DNA from: Candidatus Aridivita willemsiae
GTDB lineage: Bacteria > Actinomycetota > CADDZG01 > WHSQ01
Assembly: GCA_013695835.1 (NCBI GenBank)
Contig: JACCZU010000103.1
Location: 1-43,308, forward strand
Direction of reading: 5' to 3'
DNA length: 43,308 nucleotides
Shown here: positions 9,092 to 17,432 of the stretch, piece by piece
Layout of the letters: each line of letters starts with the position of its first letter
Position numbering within the stretch: position 1 is the stretch's first letter
Made by a program: the position numbers and the translations under genes
Notes under the pieces: model-generated
Database searches by the model: none
What the model was told of the DNA's origin: nothing
What the model saw: only the letters and a program-made list of their open reading frames with translations

Positions 9092-9990
9092 AGGAGTCCG
9101 ACACCCTCCATAGCGCTGCGGATCACGGCGAGCTCGCCGGGGGTCGCGGCCACGAGCGGCAGCTTGGGATCGCCGACGCCGAGGCCCATGAGGTTGCAAG
9201 CGGCCTTGATCGGAATGGGGCTTGCGGTCACGGTCATGATCGTGTTCAGAAGCGGCGTCAGCTCGATGAAGATGTGCCTGGCCTCGTCGATCTTGCCGTC
9301 GGCCCACGCCGCGAAGATCTGCTTGAAGTGCGGGCCCACGATGTGCGACGACACCGAGATGATCCCGATCGCCCCAGAAGCGAGAAGCGGGAGCAGCAGC
9401 ACGTCATCTCCGCAGTAGATCTCGAAATCGTGACGGCCGGCTGCGTCCAGGTCGGCTCTCAAGCGCGCCGTCTCCGAGGCATCGCCGACGGCGTCCTTGA
9501 CCGCAACGATCCGCTCGTGGCCGGCGAGCTCGACCATGGTCGGACGCTCGACCCTGCGACCCGTGCGGCCGGGAATGTCGTAGATGACGATCGGGACGGT
9601 GGACGCATCCGCCACGCTTGTGAAGTGAGCCAGCAAGCCAGGTTGAGGCGGCTTGGAGTAGTAGGGGGTGACGACCAGGCAAGCGTCGACGCCGATTCCT
9701 GAGGCCGTGCGCGTAAGTGCCATCGACTCGGCCGTGTCGTAGGTCCCCGTTCCCGCAATGACGTGGGCGCGATCGCCGACCTCTTCCACGACCGCCTCGA
9801 ACAGGGCGGGCTTGTCGTCGTGGGCCACGGTCGGCCCCTCCCCTGTGGTGCCGCACACGACAAGCCCATCGGAGCCGTGCTCGACGAGGTGGCGGGCCAG
9901 CGACCGCGCCGCGGAGAGATCGACAGATCCGTCATCTCGAAACGGCGTCACCATTGCAGTAATGACCTCGCCGAACCTTGTGCCTGGCAT
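9088..9990 (-). CDS. dapA: 4-hydroxy-tetrahydrodipicolinate synthase
   Basis: A 300-residue class I aldolase that condenses pyruvate with aspartate semialdehyde, the first committed step to diaminopimelate and lysine. The Schiff-base lysine is Lys165 in IVAVKDA. The catalytic tyrosine is Tyr137 in IVIYDIPGR, and the CGTTGEGPT loop is at 46-54. The ATG at 9988-9990 is preceded by GGAGGGAAAGCCA, an excellent ribosome-binding site that rules out the longer open frame. The stop overlaps the RNase J start. With dapB just upstream, separated by a small exported protein gene, this is a lysine/cell-wall gene pair. Confidence 0.96.
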   Translation of the reverse strand: MPGTRFGEVITAMVTPFRDDGSVDLSAARSLARHLVEHGSDGLVVCGTTGEGPTVAHDDKPALFEAVVEEVGDRAHVIAGTGTYDTAESMALTRTASGIGVDACLVVTPYYSKPPQPGLLAHFTSVADASTVPIVIYDIPGRTGRRVERPTMVELAGHERIVAVKDAVGDASETARLRADLDAAGRHDFEIYCGDDVLLLPLLASGAIGIISVSSHIVGPHFKQIFAAWADGKIDEARHIFIELTPLLNTIMTVTASPIPIKAACNLMGLGVGDPKLPLVAATPGELAVIRSAMEGVGLL

Positions 9991-10045
9991 TGGCTTTCCC
10001 TCCTCGAATGAGCTCGGCGGCGCGCCGACCACCATGCCCCTTACG

Positions 10046-10534
10046 TTACCGCTCGACCGTGGTTTCAAGCCGGACGCCCGCGGCGCGTTCAATATCGCTT
10101 CCGTCATACACCTGCACGGCGTTGGCTGCCGGCCCTGGATCGGCCGGCACCACAAGCTCGAAAGTGATCGAGGTCGAGGCGCCTTCTTCCAAACCCTGGA
10201 ATCTGTACACCACCCCATCCGAAGACACCCCCACCGGCTCAGGCCTGACTCCACTGACGGAGGGATTGTCTCCGCCGGCGCTCGCATCCACTATCGGCGC
10301 CGGCAACTCCGGGTCACCGGCCCGTGCAAACGCCACAACGAGGGAGTCCATGTCGGCCGGCCCGGGGTTGCTGACCTGCAGGACGGCGGTCTGAGTCGTC
10401 GCCGCCTTGGAATGCGGAGGGAAGTCGGCGCTCACCACAGGAATGCCCTCCCCTGAGCCGGTCAGCGGCGCGCCCGACACACATGCGCCGCCGAGCGCGG
10501 CGACGACGGCGAGCGCAGCTAGCCCCCGCCACAC
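10046..10534 (-). CDS. Small exported, probably lipid-anchored protein of unknown function
   Basis: About 162 residues. The start is short and hydrophobic with an early arginine (WRGLAALAVVAALGGAC), consistent with a signal peptide. Cys18 follows Gly-Gly-Ala, a lipobox-like site with Leu at -4 rather than -3. The rest looks like one beta-rich domain (TAVLQVSNPGPADMDSLVVAFA, then STSITFELVVPA), similar in pattern to secreted Ig-like or DUF4352-type modules. I do not recognise a family. The GTG (or TTG three bases earlier) starts right after the dapB stop, with GGAG 9 bases upstream, so it is co-translated with dapB and lies before dapA. Confidence 0.72.
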   Translation of the reverse strand: MWRGLAALAVVAALGGACVSGAPLTGSGEGIPVVSADFPPHSKAATTQTAVLQVSNPGPADMDSLVVAFARAGDPELPAPIVDASAGGDNPSVSGVRPEPVGVSSDGVVYRFQGLEEGASTSITFELVVPADPGPAANAVQVYDGSDIERAAGVRLETTVER

Positions 10535-10537
10535 CAA

Positions 10538-11263
10538 TCAAAGCTCCAGGAGGTGCTCGAGGCCGACGGTCAGTGCACCGAGTGAGGGCACCTTTTTGAT
10601 GGCCAGAATCACGCCCGGCATGAACGAGGCGCGATCGATGGAATCATGACGAATCGTCAGCGTCTCGCCGGCCGATCCGAGCACGACGTCCTGGTGCGCC
10701 ACGGAGCCCGGCACGCGCAGGCTGTGTATCCGTATCCCGGCCACGTCTGCGCCGCGCGCGCCCGCCTCATCGCCGGCGGGAGCGAGAGCCCATGCGCGCT
10801 CGCGCCGAGCGTTCATGAGCTCTGCCGTCCTGAGCGCCGTGCCGGAGGGCGCGTCGGCCTTGCGCTCGTGGTGACGCTCCACTATCTCAGCCGTGTCGAA
10901 GAAGGGGGCAGCGCGCGCCGCCAACACCATCATCAGAACCGCCCCGAGCGCGAAGTTGGGAGCCACAAAGACGTTGCGCCCCGACTCAGCGGCACGCTCC
11001 CTGAGGGCCTCGAGGTCGGCCGCAGGGACTCCGGTTGCCCCCACAACGACATGAATGCCGTTCGCCAAACACCAATGCCCATTGTGCGCGGCGACCCCGC
11101 CGTTCGTGAAGTCCACGGCGACCTCGACCGAACCATCGATCAGTGCGTCCAGTGGGTCCCCTCTGCCGAGGCGAGCGGCAAGCACGAGGTCGGCGTCCGA
11201 CTCGACGGCTCCGCATACGGCCGTGCCCATGCGGCCGCGTGCGCCGAGCACCCCGACGCGCAT
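10538..11263 (-). CDS. dapB: 4-hydroxy-tetrahydrodipicolinate reductase
   Basis: A 241-residue reductase for the second step of the diaminopimelate branch. It has the nucleotide-binding loop GARGRMG at 8-14, the substrate motif ERHHERKADAPSGTA with His131/132 and Lys135, and VDFTN near 50-54. I begin at the ATG at 11261-11263, where the Rossmann fold MRVGVLGARG starts. The longer open frame overlaps the M16 peptidase gene. The start is five bases from the peptidase stop, so expression is coupled. The length is at the short end of normal. Confidence 0.94.
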   Translation of the reverse strand: MRVGVLGARGRMGTAVCGAVESDADLVLAARLGRGDPLDALIDGSVEVAVDFTNGGVAAHNGHWCLANGIHVVVGATGVPAADLEALRERAAESGRNVFVAPNFALGAVLMMVLAARAAPFFDTAEIVERHHERKADAPSGTALRTAELMNARRERAWALAPAGDEAGARGADVAGIRIHSLRVPGSVAHQDVVLGSAGETLTIRHDSIDRASFMPGVILAIKKVPSLGALTVGLEHLLEL

Positions 11264-11267
11264 GGGC

Positions 11268-12521
11268 TCAGGCGGCGTAGCGATCGAATGCACCCTCATC
11301 GAAAGGGCCGAGGACCGTGACACCGAACTTGCCGCCACCGAGAACACGAGCTGCGACACGCCGGATGTCTTCCATCTCGATCCGGTCGTATCTGTCGATC
11401 AGCTCATCGATGGACAGGATCTCGCCGGTGGTGATCTGCTGGCGGCCCAACCTGTTCATGCGGCTTCCCGGGTCCTCCGCCGACAGCACCAGGGAGCCTT
11501 TGATGTGGCCCTTGGCACGTTTGAGCTCTTCTTCGGTAATGCCGTCGCTCAGAATCGAATCGATCTGGTCCTTGACGATGTCCATCACGGTGTCGGCGTT
11601 CTGAGGAGTGGTGCCGGCGTACACGGCGAAGGTCCCCGTTTCCGCGTAAAGAGCTCGGTAGGAAAAGACGGAATAGGCGAGCCCCCGCTTCTCGCGCACC
11701 TCTTGAAACAGACGCGAAGACATGCCGCCGCCGAGCACCGTGTCGATGACCCCGAGGGCGTGGCGATCGTCGTCGCCGCGCGACACGCCTTCGGTCCCGA
11801 ACACGATGTGAGCCTGCTCGGTCGGCCGGTTAAAGACGTGCGCCTTTGTACCGAGAGCCGGGAAAGGATCGTGGCGCGCCGTGCGTAGACCTTTCGTCGA
11901 TGGGAACAGAGAATCGACGCTGGCCACCAAAGCGTCGTGCTCGAGGTTTCCCGAAGCTGCGACCACCAGGTTCAGTGGCGAGTAGCGCTCGCGCCAGTAG
12001 CTCGTGATCAGCTCCCGTCCTACCGATGCGATCGTGTCTTCGTAGCCGAGCACGGGGCGGCCCAGCGGATGGTCCTGCCACACCCCCCGGTAGAAGAGAT
12101 CATGAACGAGCTCGTCGGGGGCATCCTCGTGCATTGCGATCTCCTCGAGGATGACCTTGCGCTCGGACTCGAGCTCGTCGCCTTTGATCATCGAGTTCGT
12201 GATCATGTCCGCCAGCACTTCGGTGGCCATCGGAAGATCTTGATCGAGAACCCTTGCGTAATAGCAGGTGTACTCCTTGCTGGTGAAGGCATTGACGTCG
12301 CCGCCCACAGCATCGAAGACGTTCGCAATGTCCTTGGCCGTGCGGGTAGGGGTCCCCTTGAACAACAGGTGCTCGAGAAAATGGGACGTCCCGGCGAGCT
12401 CGATGGGCTCATCACGCGAGCCAACGTCGAACCAGAACCCCACGGAGACCGAACGAACCTCCGACATGGTCTCGGTGACGACGGTTGCGCCGGACTCGAG
12501 CACACTGCGGTTGAACGGCAA
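11268..12521 (-). CDS. M16-family zinc peptidase (processing-peptidase type)
   Basis: A 417-residue inverzincin. The inverted zinc motif HxxEH is HFLEH at 47-51 and the distal glutamate is Glu127 in VILEEI, 76 residues later as in active members. The C-terminal half has the second M16 domain with FGTEGVSRGDDDR and the Arg/Tyr pair in SRLFQEVREKRGLAYS. In Gram-positive bacteria this gene (YmxG-like) usually follows pnp, as here. It starts at a TTG with AGGAGG eight bases upstream, 48 bases after pnp. The natural substrate is not known. Confidence 0.92.
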   Translation of the reverse strand: MPFNRSVLESGATVVTETMSEVRSVSVGFWFDVGSRDEPIELAGTSHFLEHLLFKGTPTRTAKDIANVFDAVGGDVNAFTSKEYTCYYARVLDQDLPMATEVLADMITNSMIKGDELESERKVILEEIAMHEDAPDELVHDLFYRGVWQDHPLGRPVLGYEDTIASVGRELITSYWRERYSPLNLVVAASGNLEHDALVASVDSLFPSTKGLRTARHDPFPALGTKAHVFNRPTEQAHIVFGTEGVSRGDDDRHALGVIDTVLGGGMSSRLFQEVREKRGLAYSVFSYRALYAETGTFAVYAGTTPQNADTVMDIVKDQIDSILSDGITEEELKRAKGHIKGSLVLSAEDPGSRMNRLGRQQITTGEILSIDELIDRYDRIEMEDIRRVAARVLGGGKFGVTVLGPFDEGAFDRYAA

Positions 12522-12569
12522 GTGGGCTACCTCCTCACTATCTGCGGCTTCGGAATGACGGGGGGCGTT

Positions 12570-14930
12570 CTACGAGTCTCCGTCGCTCCGGCGCGGCGCC
12601 CGCTCCCGCCGAGGTCCCGAGTCACGCCCGGGCCTTCCACCTGGCCGTCCGCGTCCACGGTCGCCGCCTTCACGGCGGGGTCTTTCACCGCCGCCACCCC
12701 CGACAGCAGCCGCGCGCGCCTCCTCTATTGTCTGGCCCTGGGCAACCTTGCGCTCGAGCCAAGCAACCGGCGTCAGTGAGACACGGCCCTGCCTGTCGAT
12801 ATCGGTGACCTCAACCTCGATCTGATCCCCTGCGTTCACAGCGTCCTCAACGCGCTCGATCCTGCCCTCGCCGAGCTTGGAGATGTGGGCAAGCCCGTCT
12901 CGGCCCGGTGCGATGTTGATGAAAGCGCCAAACGTCGTGGTCTTCACGACCATGCCGAGAACTCGCTCCCCAACCTCGGGCAGGCGGGGGTTCATGAGAT
13001 CGTCGATCATCTTGGCTGCCTGATTGGCCGACTCCTGATCACCGGAGCCGATACGCACGGTTCCATCATCATCGATGTCGATCTCGACCCCCGTGGATTC
13101 CGTTATCTGATTGATGTTCTTGCCCTTGGGCCCAATGAGCTCGCCGATCTTGTCAACCGGAATCTGAACCGACACGACGCGCGGAGCGTAGGGCGCAAGC
13201 TCAGCGCGCGGGTGCTCGATCACTTCGTTCATCTTCGAAATGATGTGCCTGCGCGCCTGCTTGGCGGCCTGCAGCGCTTTCCCGAGCACATCGGCCGGAA
13301 TGCCCGAGATCTTCGTGTCGAGCTGAAGCGCCGTCACAACATCTTCCGTGCCTGCAACCTTGAAGTCCATGTCACCAAAGGCATCCTCATCGCCGAGGAT
13401 GTCGGTCAGCGTGACATAGCTGTCGCCCTCGGCAATAAGGCCCATTGCAACGCCGCCGACGTGCTTGCCTGTGCGCAACGGAACGCCCGCGTCCATCAGC
13501 GACAACGACGATCCGCACACACTCGCCATCGAGGTCGAGCCGTTGGAGGACATGATCTCGGAGACAACGCGCAGCGCGTAGGGAAAGTCTTCGCGCGGCG
13601 GGATGACGGGTTCAAGGGCCTTTTCTGCGAGAGCTCCATGGCCGATGTCGCGGCGACGGGGGCCGCGCATGAACCCTGCCTCACCGGTCGAGTAGGGGGG
13701 GAAGTTGTAATGGTGCATGTAGCGCTTCCTGTCCTGGAGCGAGAGGTCGTCGATCATCTGCTCCATGCGCTGCATGCCAAGGGTCGTGACCGTCAGCGCT
13801 TGAGTCTCCCCGCGAGTGAACAGCCCGCTGCCGTGAACGCGGGGAAGAACCCCCACCTGTGACCAGATCGGTCGCACCTCATCGGCCGCGCGGCCGTCGA
13901 GGCGCACGTTGTCGTCGATAATCCGCCGCCGGACGAGCTTCTTTGTGAGCGAGCGGAACGCCGGCTTTACGCCGTCCCCCTGCTCGGGGAACTCCTCGGC
14001 AAGCCTTTCTTCGACGGCTGCACCTATCAGCTCGAGCCGGCCGCGGCGTTCGGCCTTGTCGGCCGTCGCAAGGGCCGCCTTGACCTCCTCGCCGGCCTCG
14101 CTCTCGACGCGTCCGTAAATCTCCTCCGTGTAATCGACGAACAACGGATAGTCGGGGGCGTCCCCGGAGGTTGAACCCTTCGGTGCACCGGCGAGCTCGA
14201 CGAGCTCCTCCTGGGCTGCGATGACGTCCGCGATGTAGCTCTTTGATGCCTCGATTCCCTCGGCAAGCAACTCCTCGTTTGGCGCAGGTGCGCCCTGCTC
14301 GACGAGGACGAAGCAGGCCTCTGAGGCGCCAGCCTCGATCATCATGATGTCGATTTCGCCGGCAGGGTTCTTGCGGCCGGCGATGACGAGCTCGATGGTC
14401 TCCTGGTCACGGTCTTCGATGGTGGGGTTGGCGACCCAGTTGCCGTCGATGTGAGAAAGCCTGACGGCGCCAACCGGGCCCTCGAAAGGCATGTCGGAAA
14501 GCGCAAGCGCAGCCGACACCGAGTTGATCGCCAGGATGTCGAACGGATTCGACGAGTCGAAGGCAAGCGTTGTTACGACACAATGCACCTCATGCCGGAA
14601 ACCGGCTACGAAAGCGGGGCGCATGGGCCGGTCGATGAGGCGGCAGAGAAGAGTCGCGCTCGTGGATGCCTTTCCTTCTCTGCGAAAGAACCCCCCGGGT
14701 ATCTTCCCGGCTGCATACATGCGCTCCTCGACGTCTACGGTTAGGGGAAAGAAGTCGCCTTCGCCCCTGGGGTCGGATGCCGTTGCAGTTGCAAGCACTG
14801 CGGTCTCGCCGGCGTAGCCGACAACCGCCCCGCCCGCCTGTCCGGCAAGCCGGCCTGTCTCGAATCTGAGTACCTGCTCGCCGACCTTCCTTTCGACAAC
14901 CTGGGGCTCGGGTTTCATAGTTCTTGTCAT
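12570..14930 (-). CDS. pnp: Polyribonucleotide nucleotidyltransferase (PNPase)
   Basis: A 786-residue phosphorolytic 3'-5' exoribonuclease. It has two RNase PH-like cores (FFPLTVDVEERMYAAGKIPGG motif split at about 62-82; SIMSSNGSTSMASVCG-type motif near 460-475). A KH domain follows near 590-645 (IGPKGKNINQI) and an S1 domain near 650-725. The tail is Gly/Arg-rich (RPRREGGDRGRGRPGG) and probably binds RNA. The ATG at 14928-14930 has AGGAGG 12 bases upstream. The leader carries a perfect hairpin at 14959-14978. rpsO lies upstream, the usual pair. Confidence 0.96.
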   Translation of the reverse strand: MTRTMKPEPQVVERKVGEQVLRFETGRLAGQAGGAVVGYAGETAVLATATASDPRGEGDFFPLTVDVEERMYAAGKIPGGFFRREGKASTSATLLCRLIDRPMRPAFVAGFRHEVHCVVTTLAFDSSNPFDILAINSVSAALALSDMPFEGPVGAVRLSHIDGNWVANPTIEDRDQETIELVIAGRKNPAGEIDIMMIEAGASEACFVLVEQGAPAPNEELLAEGIEASKSYIADVIAAQEELVELAGAPKGSTSGDAPDYPLFVDYTEEIYGRVESEAGEEVKAALATADKAERRGRLELIGAAVEERLAEEFPEQGDGVKPAFRSLTKKLVRRRIIDDNVRLDGRAADEVRPIWSQVGVLPRVHGSGLFTRGETQALTVTTLGMQRMEQMIDDLSLQDRKRYMHHYNFPPYSTGEAGFMRGPRRRDIGHGALAEKALEPVIPPREDFPYALRVVSEIMSSNGSTSMASVCGSSLSLMDAGVPLRTGKHVGGVAMGLIAEGDSYVTLTDILGDEDAFGDMDFKVAGTEDVVTALQLDTKISGIPADVLGKALQAAKQARRHIISKMNEVIEHPRAELAPYAPRVVSVQIPVDKIGELIGPKGKNINQITESTGVEIDIDDDGTVRIGSGDQESANQAAKMIDDLMNPRLPEVGERVLGMVVKTTTFGAFINIAPGRDGLAHISKLGEGRIERVEDAVNAGDQIEVEVTDIDRQGRVSLTPVAWLERKVAQGQTIEEARAAAVGGGGGERPRREGGDRGRGRPGGRPGRDSGPRRERAPRRSDGDS

Positions 14931-14958
14931 TTGGATCTAATCCCTCCTTGGGATCTGG

Positions 14959-14978
14959 GCGATCGCAACCGCGATCGC
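14959..14978 (-). promoter_or_regulatory. Perfect hairpin in the pnp leader
   Basis: GCGATCGC, a 4-base loop (GGTT on the minus strand) and GCGATCGC again give an 8-bp perfect stem, 29 bases before the pnp start and just upstream of its AGGAGG. In enterobacteria pnp controls itself through a processed leader stem; this could play a similar part, which is inference. The rest of the 14931-15180 gap has no gene and no clear terminator. Confidence 0.42.
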
Positions 14979-15180
14979 TGGTTGACATGAGGCCCACGTG
15001 GCGTTGCACCGGGCGCTCCAATCGGAGGAGAGCGACGACCAAGCCGATTCTCAGTGGTAAGGCCGCCTGCCGCGAGGCACGCGAGCTTGCGACTGATAAC
15101 CGACCTAGGGCGCCTCTCTCCCGCCATTGCGTGGCAGCGTTATTGGGCCCTGTGTTTCTCCTTTCGGTCGCCTGAGAGCG

Positions 15181-15450
15181 CTAGCGGCGCAAACCCAGCT
15201 TGCCGATGAGGGCGCGATATCTCTCGACGTCTTCCCCTCGCACGTACTTGAGGAGGCGGCGTCTGCGGCCGACCAGCCTCAAAAGCCCGTGCCGGGAGTG
15301 GTGATCCTTGGGATGAGTCCTCAGGTGCTCGGTTAGCTCGGAGATGCGCCGGGAGAGCACCGCCACCTGGACCTCGGGGGAACCCGTATCGCCCTCTGAA
15401 CGTGCATTACCGGTGATGATCTGCGTCTTTTCGTCCTTCAGCAATGCCAT
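15181..15450 (-). CDS. rpsO: 30S ribosomal protein S15 (uS15)
   Basis: An 89-residue ribosomal protein that binds 16S rRNA helix h22 and nucleates the platform. Recognisable signatures are [34 protein letters not shown] and [11 protein letters not shown] start at ATG 15448-15450 ([12 protein letters not shown]), which matches the family. The TTG 15 bases upstream sits directly against the ribosome-binding sequence and is unlikely. The AAGGAAGG element is about 15 bases before the ATG, rather far, and is duplicated (15467-15494). It is followed by pnp. Confidence 0.96.
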   Translation of the reverse strand: MALLKDEKTQIITGNARSEGDTGSPEVQVAVLSRRISELTEHLRTHPKDHHSRHGLLRLVGRRRRLLKYVRGEDVERYRALIGKLGLRR

Positions 15451-15466
15451 TACGCGCTGCGACAAC

Positions 15467-15494
15467 CTTCCTTAGACTGGCTTCCTTCGACTGG
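15467..15494 (-). repeat. 14-bp tandem duplication containing a Shine-Dalgarno-like motif
   Basis: On the minus strand CCAGTCGAAGGAAG is followed directly by CCAGTCTAAGGAAG, one mismatch in 14. Each copy ends in AAGGAAG, so the rpsO leader carries two candidate ribosome-binding sites 14 bases apart. The proximal one is about 15 bases before the ATG. Confidence 0.8.
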
Positions 15495-15529
15495 CTTGGT
15501 CTGCGGCGAAGGCCACATGACCAGTTAGT

Positions 15530-16462
15530 CTAGCAGGTCAACGACCGTGTGGCCTCGACATCCTTTTTGATCTGGATGATTAGCTCTTCGGCCGAGGCGA
15601 ATCTTGTCTCGTCCCTCAACCGGGTAATCAGCTCGATCCGCAGCGGCCGGCTGTAGAGGTCTCCGGTCCAATCCAGGAGATGCGCCTCAAGCCGCGGCCT
15701 CGCGGCCTTGTCGTGAGTAAAAGTCGGATTCACCCCCACGTTGACTGCCGCCGGGTAGCGGCCCTCCTTCGTCTGCGCACAGCCCCCATAGACGCCGTTG
15801 GGCACTCTTGCCATGCCCTCCCCAAGGGGGAGATTGGCGGTCGGGTAGCCCAGGGCAGCCCCGCGCGCGTCCCCGCGCACGACTTCCGCCTCGACCTCGA
15901 ACGGCCTACCGAGCAGATCGGCGGCGAGCTCGAGGTCGCCGGCGGCGACGGCACGGCGCACTCTGGTGCTCGATACCGGCTCGCCTCCTGCTTCGAAAAG
16001 GGGGGCCGCCTCCGCGGCGAAGCCGAGCCAACGGCCTAGCTGCTGCAATGTGGCGATGTCGCCTGCAGCCTTGTGACCAAAGCGGAACCCTGATCCGACG
16101 AACACCGACCGGGCGCCGAGGCCGCCGGCAAGCACGTCCTCGACGAAACGCCGTGGCGGCCATTTCGTAAAGGCGTCGTCAAACTCGAGCACCGCAACGA
16201 TATCCAGCCCCGTGGCGGCAAGCAGCTCCATTTTCCTTTCGAGGGTAGTCAGAAGCGGCGGGGTCTTGGACGGGGCAAGGGTCTCGGTGGGATGGCGATC
16301 CCAGGTAACACACACGGACCGGCGGGCATGCTCGTTCGCATCATCGACGGCGCGCCCTATGAGCGCATGATGCCCTCTGTGCACCCCGTCGAACGTGCCG
16401 ATGACGACCGAGCTTCCCCCCGGCGGCGGGGCCAGAGCGTCGAGCCCTTCGATCACCCTCAT
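15530..16462 (-). CDS. ribF: Bifunctional riboflavin kinase/FAD synthetase
   Basis: A 310-residue enzyme that turns riboflavin into FMN and then FAD. The N-terminal nucleotidyltransferase half has GTFDGVHRGHH at 22-32 and the VGSGFRFGHKAAGD segment. SSTRVRRAVAAGD is the end of that domain. The C-terminal kinase half has GYPTANLPLG and PNGVYGG, with NVGVNPTF near residue 240. The start ATG overlaps the truB stop by four bases (ATGA), so the two are coupled. The truB-ribF-rpsO order is widely conserved. Confidence 0.95.
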   Translation of the reverse strand: MRVIEGLDALAPPPGGSSVVIGTFDGVHRGHHALIGRAVDDANEHARRSVCVTWDRHPTETLAPSKTPPLLTTLERKMELLAATGLDIVAVLEFDDAFTKWPPRRFVEDVLAGGLGARSVFVGSGFRFGHKAAGDIATLQQLGRWLGFAAEAAPLFEAGGEPVSSTRVRRAVAAGDLELAADLLGRPFEVEAEVVRGDARGAALGYPTANLPLGEGMARVPNGVYGGCAQTKEGRYPAAVNVGVNPTFTHDKAARPRLEAHLLDWTGDLYSRPLRIELITRLRDETRFASAEELIIQIKKDVEATRSLTC

Positions 16463-17388
16463 GCCGAAGAACCGCCCGTTGGTGCACCGTCCCGCCGAGG
16501 CGGCACGGGTGTGTCGTCGTCCCGCCGAGGCGGCACGATGCGGTCGGCCAGGAGGAGGTCGCCTTTACGCCTGTACACCCCGAGAAGCCGGCCCCCGATG
16601 GTCATCGCGACAAGCCGGCCCTCAGCGGGTGAACTCCCCACCTCCCCGACGGGCAGCGGCCGTCCGTGAGTCACCGTACGAGCGGTTGACTCGTCGACCT
16701 CGATGCCCGGAAGCACCCTTACGACATCGCCAAGCGGGCGCAGGCTTGCCGGCTCGACGGAGCTCGGGGGCACGGCCTCAGCCTCGGTGAACCCTCCCGC
16801 CTCGGTGCGCCGCAGCCACGCGCAGTGCGCCCCGCAGCCAAGCGCGGCACCGAGGTCGCTCACCAGCGTGCGCACGTAGGTTCCCGCCGAGCAGTGAACG
16901 GAGATCGTCGCTTGGTGACCGCGATCATCGGCTTCGACGACGTCCAGGGAGTAAACGGAGACCGATCTCGCCGGCCTCTCGACCTCCTCGCCGCGCCGCG
17001 CCTTCTTGTAAAGGCGCTCACCCCCGACCTTGACGGCGGAGACCATCGGCGGCACCTGCATGATGTCGCCGGTGAGGCTGCGCACCGCGGCATCAAGCTC
17101 CGCCCTAGTGAAGGCCACCGGGCGGCGCTGCAAGATGGCGCCCGATGCATCTCCGGTAGAAGTGGTGACGCCGAAGACGGCGGTTGCAAGGTAGCGCTTG
17201 GGAGCGGACTGCGCATAGGACAAGAATCTGGTCGCTGCCCCTACGCCGAGAAGGAGCACACCGGTCGCGTCGGGATCGAGTGTGCCTGCATGGCCCACCT
17301 TTCTGGTGCCGAGACGCCGTCTGACCTCGTCGACGACATCGTGCGAGGTGACACCGGCAGGCTTGTCTGCGACGACCACGCCGTCCAA
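16459..17388 (-). CDS. truB: tRNA pseudouridine(55) synthase
   Basis: A 309-residue enzyme that makes pseudouridine 55 in the T loop of tRNAs. The catalytic aspartate is Asp38 in GHAGTLDPDATGVLL. Other motifs are DKPAGVTSHDVV (8-19), KRYLA and SAGTYVRTLVSDLG (near 188-201). The PUA-like C-terminal domain runs to about residue 285. The last roughly 25 residues are a tail with two copies of PPRRD, made by a 30-base DNA repeat also found in nrnA (see 16489-16538). The start is 44 bases after the nrnA stop. Confidence 0.95.
   Translation of the reverse strand: MDGVVVADKPAGVTSHDVVDEVRRRLGTRKVGHAGTLDPDATGVLLLGVGAATRFLSYAQSAPKRYLATAVFGVTTSTGDASGAILQRRPVAFTRAELDAAVRSLTGDIMQVPPMVSAVKVGGERLYKKARRGEEVERPARSVSVYSLDVVEADDRGHQATISVHCSAGTYVRTLVSDLGAALGCGAHCAWLRRTEAGGFTEAEAVPPSSVEPASLRPLGDVVRVLPGIEVDESTARTVTHGRPLPVGEVGSSPAEGRLVAMTIGGRLLGVYRRKGDLLLADRIVPPRRDDDTPVPPRRDGAPTGGSSA
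16489..16538 (-). repeat. Two copies of a palindromic 30-base-period repeat in the truB 3' end
   Basis: The plus-strand 20-mer CGTCCCGCCGAGGCGGCACG occurs at 16489-16508 and 16519-16538, exactly 30 bases apart. Its core CCGCCGAGGCGG can fold on itself. Sixteen bases (GTCCCGCCGAGGCGGC) are identical to the repeat in nrnA, but here the frame reads PPRRD rather than RLGGT. Confidence 0.85.
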
Positions 17389-17432
17389 GCCGGAGGGCTC
17401 GCCGCGCCGTGAACGGTCGCGCTTGAGTGCGA

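Noticed and set aside
9092-9307. 72-residue N-terminal extension of RNase J
   Set aside because: It lies inside dapA in another frame, is Arg/Gln/His-rich as expected for a shadow, and RNase J homology starts just after the GTG at 9091.
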